Assembly (NCBI GenBank): GCA_009778475.1
Contig: WRJS01000007.1
Span: forward strand, 1-58,891
Reading direction: 5' to 3'
Source of the DNA: Kiritimatiellota bacterium
GTDB taxonomy: Bacteria; Verrucomicrobiota; Kiritimatiellia; RFP12; UBA1067
Length of the DNA stretch: 58,891 nucleotides
The notes under the pieces: generated by a model
Databases searched by the model: none
Seen by the model: only the letters and a program-made list of their open reading frames with translations
Told to the model about the DNA's origin: nothing
Shown here: piece after piece, positions 33,701 to 41,737 of the stretch
How the letters are laid out: each line of letters opens with the position of its first letter
Numbering within the stretch: position 1 is the stretch's first letter
Position numbers and translations under genes: made by a program

Positions 33701-33946
33701 GGTGACTTCCGCACCGTCCGTGCTCTCGATGGTGATGGCCTTGTTGTAGGAGTTGATGGGGGCATAGACGCCGGGCCCGACAAGCAGGGTGTCGCCGGGT
33801 CGGGCGTGGATGATGGCCGTCTGGAGGTTGTCGCCTCCGCCGCTGACGCTGATGGTCGCGGCGCTGGTTGCGGTGGTTGTGGCGATGAGTGTGAGCATGG
33901 CGAGGACGCCATGCGCTACCTTTGTCATTTGTGAACGTGTGTTCAT
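30710..33946 (-). CDS. Large secreted right-handed beta-helix repeat protein
   Basis: About 1,078 residues from the ATG at 33946 (GAGGAC 5-8 bases upstream; an ATG at 33952 is too close). A signal peptide (about 15-32) is followed by more than twenty modules of the form G-G-G-A-x-x-x-T-L-x-N-C-x-L-x-G-N-x-A, the pattern of Pmp-like or pectate-lyase-like beta-helices. Two halves each begin with a stretch like AIDAARP/AVNCVAAGGEVIVTNGVYAP and end with GGAVDMGAYE. The C-terminus WTPIDPNDIPEGMCFFKVRV is a short beta domain common in secreted PVC proteins. No catalytic residues could be picked out; a surface adhesin or polysaccharide-binding role is a guess. The coding repeats are near-identical at DNA level. 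Confidence 0.75.
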   Translation of the reverse strand: MNTRSQMTKVAHGVLAMLTLIATTTATSAATISVSGGGDNLQTAIIHARPGDTLLVGPGVYAPINSYNKAITIESTDGAEVTIIDGGYYGGGTCIYDGWGERCATLGEVYEGNDYHFYAETNTVLTGFTLMNGIVEYGWDWLEDSGGGARGGTLNDCILMDNIAEYGGGASGSTLNNCVLTGNWAGENLYWDDYWGEWIRSGGAGGGAFGATLNNCTLSGNTAEYGGGACASTLANCTLTANAAGFWYRDDGYEAWEWEWCWGYGGGAAECTLDNCILSGNMAAEGGGACECGLANCTLAGNAAGYWDIDRGTWEGGYGGGVRGGTLVNCILTNNTAADGGGAAGCDLNGCTLAGNSATGCWNGDYWEGGSGGGAYDGTLVNCILTNNTAADGGGAAGCELNGCTLADNSATGHWNGDYWEGGEGGGACYGTLDNCILTGNTATYGGGAAGCELDGCTLVGNSATGYWNDYWEEWEGGEGGGTYECSLVNCMLSGNSAECGGGASECSLYNCTLSGNSAECGGGASQSSLHNCTLSGNSADCGGGVLDGWLANCIVWGNTATGGIHSNHCGSAFDFSCTAPLPVGYGNIAQDPMFVSPAGGDFRLQSGSPCIDAGCTYFVDESESDLDGNPRFSGGAVDMGAYEAQTGPFTLQPVVYVDAARPDNSGDGASWGTAKKTLQAAVNCVAAGGEVIVTNGVYAPFTTRYAGIITIRSVNGAAHTVIDGGGVQTCAVLFNGSLTGFTLRNGYGYYGGGARDGTLNNCVLTGNSATGGNHRDSSGGGAAYSTLNNCILTGNTAACGGGAAECTLNNCTLAGNVAEGGWDDTSCAGEWREGDGGGARYCTLNNCIVWGNTLSNGETNNYAGGNFNYSCTYPLPNGTGNIDTDPLFVDAADGDFHLREGSPCIDSGNNDYLSYETEEYDSIIGDWVWATITTDFDSNPRIQNGTVDMGAYEYIPGSETQTTPVPVPYAWLDTHYGVNGGDYEARANSRDPNNGYYVWELYVIGFENPSDPNNRFTVRIEMDDNKPVVTWDPHLRDGTRAYTLLAKPSLDAAEWTPIDPNDIPEGMCFFKVRVGMP

Positions 33947-33959
33947 TGTCATGTCCTCA

Positions 33960-34800
33960 GTTAGCCCGTTTATTTTCTAAGGTCGGCTTTCCTGATAGGG
34001 CATGGAAAGACGCACCTCTGATTCCTACAATGCATTACAAGAGGCACGCTCAAATGCCCAGACCCAAACACTGCATGTATTTCAGAAGTACGCCTAAAAA
34101 AAGGACGTACCTCATACTTACACTTGAGTCTTAAAAACTCTTGCAAATAACAATGTCATCAACAAGTTTGAGCGTTTTCTCGTAATATGTTCCGTACAAA
34201 AGTACAAAACAAATTTTGCGAAGGAAGTGTGACCTTCGCGACAAGGTGTCACGGGAACGCCCCGTGACGGTCAAAGAACCAGTATCCCCGAAGGCAACAC
34301 CCGCTGCCCCGGAAAGATGCAATAAACGTTACCTTTTCCGTAGCCGCATTGCAAGGGCAAAAAGCGGGGCGGATGTTTTTTTCTCGCGCAAAGGCGCGGA
34401 GACGCAGAGGGAAGTGATAGGTAATAGGTGATAAGTAATAGGTGATAGGTAAAATGTAAAAGGTAAAAGGTGATAGGTGATAGGTAATAGGTAATAGGTG
34501 ATAAGTGATAGCGATTTCTGTTTGCCAGTAACCTATTACTTATTACCTATTACTTCCCTTTGCGACCTTTGTGTCTTTGTGTGAGATATTATTTCTCTGC
34601 GTCTCTGCGCGAATATTTTCTCACACAAAGGCACAAAGGTCACAACGTTCGTTAACCGCAGATGACGCGGATTTCACAGATTTAAAAAACATCTGCGCAA
34701 TCTGTGTCATCTGTGGTTCAAAATAATCCTGTAAATCCTGTTCATCCTGTCAAAAACAAATCCCCAGCGTTCACGATGGGCACTCTTTTCAAGGTGGCGT
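33960..34800. other. Long intergenic region with hairpins and dispersed repeats
   Basis: No gene is supported. Two perfect hairpins stand out: GCGAAGG/CCTTCGC (34218-34239) and GTCACGGG/CCCGTGAC (34248-34268). From about 34417 to 34512 there is a tandem GGTAATAGGTGATA block whose complement recurs at 34530-34553. ACCTTTGTGTCTTTGTGTGA (about 34563) pairs with a complement near 34620-34640, and AACCGCAGATGACGCGG-type sequence near 34654 pairs with its complement near 34700. These are inverted dispersed-repeat pairs. Confidence 0.6.
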
Positions 34801-34807
34801 GTCGGCG

Positions 34808-35341
34808 CTATTGTGTTCCTCTCGCGCTGAACGCGCACCCGCAGTAGCGTTGGCGGTAAAGGCCGAGTTCGGAGGCGAGGCGGACGCTGTGGCGGAAGCC
34901 GTCGCCTTTCTTGAAATCCATTGCCAGGAATTGTGCGCCGCCGATGGCTTGCCCAATCCCGAAGATGAGCGGCGTGGGCTTGTGCGGGCTGACGGTGAGG
35001 GACGTGGCGAATGCGTCGAAGCCTTGCGCCGTCATCGCGCGGTGCGTGCGCGAGAGGCTGTAGCGGAAACACCGCGCGCAACGCTCGCCCCGCTCCGGCG
35101 CGGTCTCGAACCCGGCGGCGACGTCGGCGAGCCAGTCGTCGTGGCGCGTCTCGTCAACGATGAGCGGCACGTCCCAACGCTCGGCCAGCGTCCGCACGGC
35201 ATCCAGCCGCCGCGCGTATTCCTCCGCCGGGGCGATGTTCGCGTTCGAGAAAAACAGCGTCACCGCATGGTCGCGCTCCCGCAACGTTGAAACGCAGTGG
35301 GTCGCGCACGGGGCACAGCAGGTGTGGAGGAGGAGGTTCAT
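34808..35341 (-). CDS. queH: Epoxyqueuosine reductase QueH
   Basis: The 177-residue protein carries the QueH (former DUF208) signatures: LLLHTCCAPCATHC at the N-terminus, FFSNANIAPAEEYARRL, GERCARCFRYSL at about 85-96, SLTVSPHKPTPLIFGIG (the S-P-H-K motif) and the C-terminal YRQRYCGCAFS. The paired CC and C-x-x-C cysteines bind the iron-sulfur cluster and metal in this family. QueH reduces epoxyqueuosine in tRNA to queuosine, a non-homologous replacement for QueG. No other queuosine gene is in the window; it stands alone between repeat regions. Confidence 0.92.
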   Translation of the reverse strand: MNLLLHTCCAPCATHCVSTLRERDHAVTLFFSNANIAPAEEYARRLDAVRTLAERWDVPLIVDETRHDDWLADVAAGFETAPERGERCARCFRYSLSRTHRAMTAQGFDAFATSLTVSPHKPTPLIFGIGQAIGGAQFLAMDFKKGDGFRHSVRLASELGLYRQRYCGCAFSARGTQ

Positions 35342-35344
35342 GGG

Positions 35345-35505
35345 AATTTTAGATTTTAGATTTTAGATTGCAGATTTTAGATTGCAGATTGTAGGTTGTA
35401 GATTGTAGGTTGTAGATTGTAGATTGCAGGTTGCAGGTTGCAGATTGCAGGTTGCAGATTGTAGGTTGTAGGTTGCAGGTTGCAGATTGCAGATTGTAGG
35501 TTGAC
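35345..35505. repeat. Simple tandem repeat (GATTGTAGGTTGCAG type)
   Basis: About 160 bases of 7-8-base units GATTTTA, GATTGCA, GATTGTA and GTTGTAG in head-to-tail order just upstream of the queH start. Such a tract could vary in length by slippage; as it lies in the queH 5' region, an effect on expression is possible but not shown. Confidence 0.85.
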
Positions 35506-35527
35506 ACGTAAATTCCCTTCCCTAAAC

Positions 35528-37087
35528 CTAAAATTCGTCACGCTTGTTTGCCGGGTAAAGACCTCCGCTTCGGGATGCTAAGAATAGGATGTCGTCACGG
35601 AAACGTTCCAAGAGTTTGTCGTAGGTCTCGGCATCCGCTTCGCTTGGGGTCCGGGTGTCGCCGGTTTTCAGCACGGAGCCGATTTGCTCGAAGCCGCTCC
35701 ACTGCCCGGTCCCGACGGCGGCGAGCGCGGCGGCGCCCAGCGCGGCGGCGTCCTGGCCGATGTTCGTTGTCTTGACCGCGACCCGCAGGGCATCGGCGTA
35801 AATCTGCCGCCAGACACTGCTGATCGCGCCGCCGCCGACAACAATCATCTCGGCGCGGATGTCGGAGAGCGAGCGGAACGCGTCCAGCACGAGGCGCAGG
35901 TTCAGGGCGATCCCTTCCATCACGGCGCGGGTCATGTCGGCGCGGGTGTGCGTCAGGTCGAGCCCGAGGAACGCGCCGCGAATCGACGGGCTGGGGTCGA
36001 GCGACGAGCCGCCGCCGAGGCTGGGGTTGTGCAGCAGCCCCCTCGCGCCGGGCGGCGAGCCCGCCGCCTCGTCGATCATCAGTTCGTAGGCGTTGCGGTT
36101 TTCCGCCGCCGCCCGCACGATGAGGTCGCGGCACACCTGATCGCGCAGCCAGCGGAACGTCGTGCCGCTGGAGAAGATGGCGAGCGCGGACGCGAACATG
36201 TCGGGGACGACGTGCGTGAAGACGTAAGGCTTCGTGCGCGTGTCGAGCAGCGGCTTCGCGTCGGTGACGGCCACCCACGACGACGAGCCGAGCGACGCAT
36301 ACGAGCGTCCCGCCGAGAAGCACCCCGCGCCGAGCGCCATGCAGGAGTTGTCAACGCCCCCCGCCGCGACGAGGAGCGACGGGGACAGCCCGAGCGCCTC
36401 TGCGGCTTGCGGGGTGAGCGCCCCGAGGATTTCCGTTGACGGGACAATCTTCGGGAACAGCGACGGGGCAAGCCCGGCGGCGCGGATCAAATCGTCGTCG
36501 TAACACCAGCCCGTCAGGCTGTAGCCGCCGCAACCGGAGGCGTAACTGTAGTCGGTTGCTTGGACGCCGGTGAGCCGGTAGTTGATGTAATCCTTCGTGC
36601 CGAGAATTTTTGCGACGCGGCGGAAGAGGTCCGGCTCGTTGTTTTTGTGCCAGAGGATTTTGAAGAGCGTGTAGTGCGCAGGCGGAAACCCGTTGCCCGT
36701 GCGCAGGTACCACGCCTCGGGATCGACCTCGCGGAAATAGACGGCCGCCTCGCTGACGGCGCGGCTGTCCGACCAGATCGGCGTCGCCTCGCGCAGCAGG
36801 TTACCGTCCGCATCGAGCGGCACGCAACCGAGGCTATGCCCGGAGACCGCAAGCGAAGCGATGTCATGCTTCGTGACGCCTTGCGCACGCGCGGACTCCA
36901 GCAAGCGCCGCGTGCTGCGGACGACGGCATCCCACCAATCGGACGGGCGTTGCTCGTGCATTCCCGCGCCGGGGTAAAACGTCTCGTAAGGCTCGAACAC
37001 CGACGCCAGCCGCACACCGTCCGCATCAAACAGCGACGCCTTGTTTCCGCCCGTGCCTAAATCATGTGAAAGAATCAAGCGTTTCAT
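35528..37087 (-). CDS. FGGY-family carbohydrate kinase (xylulokinase-like)
   Basis: The 519-residue ATP-dependent sugar kinase has the ASKHA fold: ILSHDLGTGGNKASLFDADG (phosphate-1 motif, usually D-x-G-T-x-x-x-K/R), AVSGHSLGCVPLDADG, IWSDSRAVSEAA (substrate region; usually W-x-D-x-R), GTKDYINYRLTG, the second nucleotide motif ASLGSSSWVAVT and the C-terminal VVGGGAISSVWRQIYADAL typical of FGGY enzymes. The substrate cannot be fixed: xylulose-type ketoses are most likely by overall similarity. Divergent from the secreted glycosidase-like gene at 37305, which may supply a sugar. Confidence 0.8.
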   Translation of the reverse strand: MKRLILSHDLGTGGNKASLFDADGVRLASVFEPYETFYPGAGMHEQRPSDWWDAVVRSTRRLLESARAQGVTKHDIASLAVSGHSLGCVPLDADGNLLREATPIWSDSRAVSEAAVYFREVDPEAWYLRTGNGFPPAHYTLFKILWHKNNEPDLFRRVAKILGTKDYINYRLTGVQATDYSYASGCGGYSLTGWCYDDDLIRAAGLAPSLFPKIVPSTEILGALTPQAAEALGLSPSLLVAAGGVDNSCMALGAGCFSAGRSYASLGSSSWVAVTDAKPLLDTRTKPYVFTHVVPDMFASALAIFSSGTTFRWLRDQVCRDLIVRAAAENRNAYELMIDEAAGSPPGARGLLHNPSLGGGSSLDPSPSIRGAFLGLDLTHTRADMTRAVMEGIALNLRLVLDAFRSLSDIRAEMIVVGGGAISSVWRQIYADALRVAVKTTNIGQDAAALGAAALAAVGTGQWSGFEQIGSVLKTGDTRTPSEADAETYDKLLERFRDDILFLASRSGGLYPANKRDEF

Positions 37088-37268
37088 AGGGGTTTAAGAT
37101 TTGAGATTTGAAATGGATTTGCTCCTCTGTTTTTTACGAACCACAATGGACACTCTTCAATGAGATTCCTCCACATCCTACACCTCCTTTTCAAGAACCA
37201 AAGACAGCATAGCAGAAAACCCGTCGGCAGTATATCTTTTTTTAGGCGAATCGTTCCTTTCGCTGGCG

Positions 37269-37297
37269 TTGACACGCCGTATCCGCTGTGGCATACT
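37269..37297 (+). promoter_or_regulatory. Strong promoter of the secreted TIM-barrel-like gene, apparently leaderless
   Basis: TTGACA (37269-37274) and CATACT (37292-37297) are 17 bases apart, and the ATG at 37305 is 8 bases after the -10, at the predicted start of transcription. There is no Shine-Dalgarno. Confidence 0.55.
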
Positions 37298-37304
37298 ATG
37301 GCAC

Positions 37305-39542
37305 ATGAAATCATTGCGTTTGTTGTCAATCGCGCTCCTGCCGTGCATGGTGGCCGTGGCGCAGGAGTTGCCGGGGGAGAAGGGGGAGAAGGAGGCGCTC
37401 GGCTCCGAATGGTTCCCGAGCCGTATGCATTGCTTCGTGTTCCGCAACTGGGCGTGCGTGCCGCAGGCGCGGCTGGCTGAGGTCGTCGGCGCGGAGCCGC
37501 GGCAGATGGAGGCGCTGGCGTTGTCCATGGGCTTACCGAAACAGGGCGATATCGACCCCGGCTGGCTGACGCGCGGCTACATCACGGTGCTGCGGCGCAA
37601 CTGGCACCTGTTGCCTTATGACCAGCTCGTGGCGCTGCTGGGGCAGTCGCGAGAGCAGTTGCGCTACAACCTGCTGGAGGATGATTTCCTGTTCCATAAA
37701 CTGGGGTCGATGAAGCCGAAGTGCGAGCCGCTGAAATGGGACGATGCCTATCAGGATGCGGCCGCGTATCCTGTGCGGAAAACCGATCTCCCGCCGCCCG
37801 CCGCGACGCGCGAGCCGCGCTTCGCGTTCATCCCGAGGCTGCAAGCTGCGGACGGGACCGCGCCGCGCACCGCGCCGGGTGAATCGCAGTTCGGGCTGCG
37901 TCTCATCTTCTCGTACTTCGCGGAATACGGCGACCCGCTGTCCGACCCCGAGGTGTCCTCGTACCCCGACGGGCTGTTGCAGCGCTTGGCGGCGCAGGGC
38001 GTGAACGGCGTGTGGGTCCACACCGTGTTGCGGACGCTGGCGAAGGACGCGGCGTTCCCCGAGTTCGGCGAGGGGTGTGAGAAGCGCATGGACGGGTTGC
38101 GTGCGTTGGTCGCCCGCGCGGAGAAATACGGCATCAAGGTTTACCTCTATGTGAACGAGCCGCGCGCGATGCCGGCCGCGTTTTTCGAGGCCGCCCCCGC
38201 GCGGGCCGCGATGCGCGGCGTGAGGACGCCGGAGGGCAACTTCCGCATGTGCGTGTCCAACCCCGAGGTGCGGCGCTGGATGCGCGACGCGCTCGCAGAC
38301 GTGTTCACGCGGGTGCCGGGGCTGGGCGGCGTGTTCACCATCACCGCGTCGGAGAACGCGACAAGCTGCGCGGCGCACAACGTGCAGTCGCAGTGCGAGC
38401 ACTGCAAGGATCGCGATTATGCGGAGATGATCGCGGAGGTCAATCAGGTCATCCGCGACGGCGTGAAATGCGTCGCGCCGGATGCCAAGGTGATCGTCTG
38501 GGACTGGGGCTGGCACGGTCACGGCGATGCGGTGGACATCATCGAAAAACTGCCGGCGGACTGCTGCTTCATGTCGGTCAGCGAATGGCAGCTGCCGATT
38601 GAGCGCGGCGGCGTGAAGTCGGCGGTCGGCGAATATTCGATGTCCGCCGTGGGCCCCGGCCCGCGCGCCGTGAGGCACTGGGCGGCGGCCAAGGCGCGGG
38701 GCATGACCTGCATCGCGAAGATACAGGCCGGCACGACGTGGGAACTCGGGTCGTTCCCGTACCTGCCGGTGATGGACCTCGTGGCGGAGCATGCGCAGAA
38801 CCTCTCGACGGCGGGCGTGGACGGCCTGATGCTGAGCTGGAGCCTGGGCTGTTACCCGTCGCCTAACCTAGAAGTGTTTCAGCGTTTTACGAAGGGCACA
38901 CACGCGCATGCGGTGCTATACGCGCTCGCGCGGGAGCGTTACGGAGGCACGGCCGCAGGGCGGATGTGTGAGACGTGGGCGATTTTCTCGGCGAACTTTC
39001 GCGAGTACCCGTACCACATCGGGACACTGTACAACGGCCCCCAGCACGTGGGTCCCGCGAACCCGTTTTACCTCCGCCCGACAGGGTACAAGGCGACGAT
39101 GGTCGGGATACCGTATGACGACCTGACGGCGTGGCGGGCGGTCTATCCCGAGGACGTGTGGATAAGGCAGATGCGGAAAGTCGCCGAGGGTTTTGAGGTC
39201 GGGTGCGTGATCTACGCCATGGCCATCGCGCGGATGAACGACGCCGCAAAGAGCGAAGCGCAACGCGAGCTGGACATATTCCAGGCGCAAGGTCTGCACT
39301 TCGCGTCATGCGCGAATCAGGCGGCGTTCGTCGTGGCGCGGAACGCGAATGACAAAGTGGCCATGCGGCGCATCGTGACGGACGAGATCGCGATTGTGAA
39401 ACAGTTACTGCCCCTTGTGGAGGCCGACTCGCGCATCGGCTACGAATCCTCCAACCACTATTTCTACATTCCGCAGGATCTGCTCGAAAAGCTCATCAAC
39501 TGCGAGTATGTGCTGGAGCAGTTGAAAAAAACGGACGAATAA
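37305..39542 (+). CDS. Secreted TIM-barrel-like protein, possible glycoside hydrolase
   Basis: From the ATG at 37305 the product has 745 residues with a signal peptide (about 1-20, ending VAVAQE). The middle contains strand/helix units suggestive of a TIM barrel: GLLQRLAAQGVNGVWVHTVL, YGIKVYLYVNEPRAMP, FTITASENATSC, KVIVWDWGWHGHGD and GVDGLMLSWSLGCYPSPN. These resemble family 20-like or related glycosidases of gut PVC bacteria, where Asp/Glu residues at strand ends act as catalysts; I cannot name the family. Cys-rich CEHCKDRDYAEM near 370 may bind metal. The longer frame from 37269 begins inside the promoter and is rejected. Divergent from the sugar kinase. Confidence 0.7.
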   Translation: MKSLRLLSIALLPCMVAVAQELPGEKGEKEALGSEWFPSRMHCFVFRNWACVPQARLAEVVGAEPRQMEALALSMGLPKQGDIDPGWLTRGYITVLRRNWHLLPYDQLVALLGQSREQLRYNLLEDDFLFHKLGSMKPKCEPLKWDDAYQDAAAYPVRKTDLPPPAATREPRFAFIPRLQAADGTAPRTAPGESQFGLRLIFSYFAEYGDPLSDPEVSSYPDGLLQRLAAQGVNGVWVHTVLRTLAKDAAFPEFGEGCEKRMDGLRALVARAEKYGIKVYLYVNEPRAMPAAFFEAAPARAAMRGVRTPEGNFRMCVSNPEVRRWMRDALADVFTRVPGLGGVFTITASENATSCAAHNVQSQCEHCKDRDYAEMIAEVNQVIRDGVKCVAPDAKVIVWDWGWHGHGDAVDIIEKLPADCCFMSVSEWQLPIERGGVKSAVGEYSMSAVGPGPRAVRHWAAAKARGMTCIAKIQAGTTWELGSFPYLPVMDLVAEHAQNLSTAGVDGLMLSWSLGCYPSPNLEVFQRFTKGTHAHAVLYALARERYGGTAAGRMCETWAIFSANFREYPYHIGTLYNGPQHVGPANPFYLRPTGYKATMVGIPYDDLTAWRAVYPEDVWIRQMRKVAEGFEVGCVIYAMAIARMNDAAKSEAQRELDIFQAQGLHFASCANQAAFVVARNANDKVAMRRIVTDEIAIVKQLLPLVEADSRIGYESSNHYFYIPQDLLEKLINCEYVLEQLKKTDE

Positions 39543-39650
39543 ATGTTACACAGAGAAACACAGAGATGCCACAGAGGGTCACAGGGAATTTCTAAAAAAC
39601 GCTGTGTGCCTTTGTGTTACCCTGTGGCACTCTGTGCGATGAAAACGGGG
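39543..39650. repeat. Inverted pair of CACAGAG/CTCTGTG-type dispersed repeats
   Basis: ATGCCACAGAGGGTCACAGG near 39565 is followed by TGTGTTACCCTGTGGCACTC near 39615; the two are imperfect complements and fold into a long hairpin between two secreted-protein genes. Confidence 0.6.
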
Positions 39651-39667
39651 GACAAAGGAGATCAGTG

Positions 39668-40366
39668 ATGAAAGCGACAGGCGTGAGCGTCATAATGGCG
39701 ATGTTAGCGTGGACAGTGGCGGTGAATGCCGCACCTGCAGAACCGAAGGGGGAGCTCGTTCCGATTAAAATTGATTTGCCGCAACCGGCGCGGTGGCCGG
39801 GCAGCCCAGGGGAAATCAAGGAGGTGCCGAACCTGGAGCCGTCACGCGACGGCAAGCCCTACCCGCAGATTTTTGCCCCGGAGGGGTGCGGCCGACTGCT
39901 CTCCAAAGGCTGCAAGGTGACTTCCAGCGACCTTAGCCCCGTGGTGGGTGATCTGGCGTTCGTCACGGACGGGCGCAAGGAAGAGGCGGCGGACGAGAAC
40001 GTGCGCCTTGTGCTGCACGACAGGCTCCAGTGGATACAGATCGATTTGGGCGCTCAGCGGGAGATTCATGCGGTATGCTTGTGGCACTCGTTCTCGCCGA
40101 GAATCCGGGTTTACTTTGACGTGATCGTGCAGGTCTCGGACGACCCGGACTTCATGGAGGAGGTCGCGACCCTCTTCAACAACGACCACGACAACAGCGC
40201 GAAGCTGGGCGCCGGCAAAGACTTCGAATACATCGAGACGCACGAGGGGCGCCCAATCGCGGCGAACGGAGTAAAGGGGCGCTATGTGCGGTGCTACAGC
40301 AACGGCAACATCCGCGATGCCTCCAACGCCTACGTTCAGGTCGAGGTTTTCGGCCGTGCCCCTTAG
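39668..40366 (+). CDS. Secreted protein with discoidin-like (F5/8 type C) domain
   Basis: From the ATG at 39668 (AAAGGAG well placed upstream; the frame is open to 39614) the product is 232 residues with a signal peptide (about 1-24, ending VNAAPA). The mature part has GCKVTSSDLSP, LAFVTDGRKEEAADENVRLV, LQWIQIDLGAQREIHAVCLW and VKGRYVRCYSNGN, the order of a galactose-binding discoidin/F5-8C domain (W-x-x-I-D-L-G ... R-Y-V-R). Such domains bind carbohydrates or surfaces. It follows the TIM-barrel gene and may act with it on extracellular sugars. Confidence 0.7.
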   Translation: MKATGVSVIMAMLAWTVAVNAAPAEPKGELVPIKIDLPQPARWPGSPGEIKEVPNLEPSRDGKPYPQIFAPEGCGRLLSKGCKVTSSDLSPVVGDLAFVTDGRKEEAADENVRLVLHDRLQWIQIDLGAQREIHAVCLWHSFSPRIRVYFDVIVQVSDDPDFMEEVATLFNNDHDNSAKLGAGKDFEYIETHEGRPIAANGVKGRYVRCYSNGNIRDASNAYVQVEVFGRAP

Positions 40367-40470
40367 GGGCAAGCCCCTCCAAAAACGAAAAAAGATGATG
40401 GCGCAGGTCTTTTCAAATGAACCGATTTCGGATAAACTAAATAATTTCGTGATTTCGGATCAGAAGGACA

Positions 40471-41520
40471 ATGAAGCGGACCATACAACAGATTATCGCC
40501 ATCGCGAAGGCAACCGTCTTGGAGTCGGTGCAGCAGCCGATCGCATTCCTCATCCTCGCGGCGGGGGTGTTGTCCACGCTGCTGGTGCCGGTGTTCCAGT
40601 TCCACCGCTTCAGCGAGGACGGCCGGTTGGCGCGTGACAGCGGGCTGTCGTGCATGTTGGTGTTCGGCCTCGTATTGGCGGTGACGACGGCCGGGAGCGC
40701 GGTGGCCGCAGAAATCACGCGCGGGACGGCGGCGGCAATCATCGGCAAACCCGTCTCGCGCGTGACGTTCGTCGTCTCGAAGTGGCTGGGCATCTGCGGG
40801 GTGCTGCTCATCTTCTGGCTCGGCATCTGCGCGGCGACCCTGCTGGCGGAGCGCGGATCCTACCATTTCGTCATGCCGGACGAGTGCGCGCACGAGGACC
40901 CCGGCGTGACCTGCGCTTGTTGCGAATCGCCGGGGCATCAGATGGACACCGTGACGCTGACGCTCGGCATCTGCGGCGTGGGCGCGGCGATGCTGCTGGC
41001 GGCGCTCCGCCACTACTTTAAACGGCGGCGCTTCGGGGTGAGCGCGTTCGTCGGTGTTGCGGTCTCGCAGCTGTGCGTCGCGGGCCTGTGCGGGTTCTAC
41101 AGCCGTTTCGGCAACCTGCGCATGATGCGCCCGGATACGGCGGCGTATCTGCCGGACCTCGACTGGCGCATCCTGCCGGCGGCCCTGCTGGTTCTCTTCG
41201 CGCTCATGCTCTTCGCGGCGTTGGCGACGGCGCTGGCCACGCGCCTGCCGACCGGGCCCGTGCTGGCCGTCTGCGTCTTGGCGCTTGTCCTCGGGTTGGC
41301 GGGCGACTCGTTCGCCGCGGGCGCGGGCCTCGCGTCCTGGCGCGGCCTGCTCGCGGGGCTGGTGCCGGACATACAGCATTTCTGGATGTGCGACGCGCTG
41401 GCGCACGGCGGGCGCATCGCGTGGCCATACGTCGCGGAAGCGGCCGTGTACGCGCTGAGCTGCTGCGCGCTGTTCCTCACGGCCGGGTGTCTCGCGTTCC
41501 GGCTGCGGGACCTTGGGTAA
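40471..41520 (+). CDS. ABC-2 type exporter permease subunit
   Basis: The 349-residue membrane protein has about six to seven helices (near 25-42, 60-80, 107-127, 165-185, 195-212, 235-260 and 320-345). The segment VAAEITRGTAAAIIGKPVSRVTF is the conserved cytoplasmic loop of ABC-2 permeases (E-x-x-x-G-T-x-x-x-L-x-x-P-v-s-R). The loop at 140-160 is Cys-rich (CACCESPGH), which is unusual and may bind metal. AAGGACA precedes the start. The ATPase and a second permease follow after a duplicated repeat block, so the three form one transporter. Confidence 0.75.
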   Translation: MKRTIQQIIAIAKATVLESVQQPIAFLILAAGVLSTLLVPVFQFHRFSEDGRLARDSGLSCMLVFGLVLAVTTAGSAVAAEITRGTAAAIIGKPVSRVTFVVSKWLGICGVLLIFWLGICAATLLAERGSYHFVMPDECAHEDPGVTCACCESPGHQMDTVTLTLGICGVGAAMLLAALRHYFKRRRFGVSAFVGVAVSQLCVAGLCGFYSRFGNLRMMRPDTAAYLPDLDWRILPAALLVLFALMLFAALATALATRLPTGPVLAVCVLALVLGLAGDSFAAGAGLASWRGLLAGLVPDIQHFWMCDALAHGGRIAWPYVAEAAVYALSCCALFLTAGCLAFRLRDLG

Positions 41521-41531
41521 ACGGATGAGAA

Positions 41532-41730
41532 GTTATGACATTGCCGCACATTGGTTTCGGATTAGACAGGATTTACAGGATGAGTAGGATTTACAGGATT
41601 GCCCGTTTTTCGAAGCATCATATCCTGTCAAAGATGAGGCGTTATGACATTGCCGCACATTGGTTTCGGATTAGACAGGATTTACAGGATTGCCCGTTTT
41701 TCGAGGCATCATAATCCTGTCAAAAAGGAT
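41532..41730. repeat. Tandem duplication of about 109 bases between transporter genes
   Basis: GTTATGACATTGCCGCACAT begins at 41532 and again at 41641; each copy continues with GATTAGACAGGATTTACAGG and ends in ATCCTGTCAAA. The first copy has an extra GATGAGTAGGATTTACAG step. The ATPase ribosome site (AAAAAGGAT) lies at the end of copy two. Confidence 0.8.
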
Positions 41731-41737
41731 ATTGTTC

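Noticed and set aside
34131..34431. Short frames around the twin hairpins
   Set aside because: Both strands are open only by chance; no ribosome site, and composition is unlike the coding regions.
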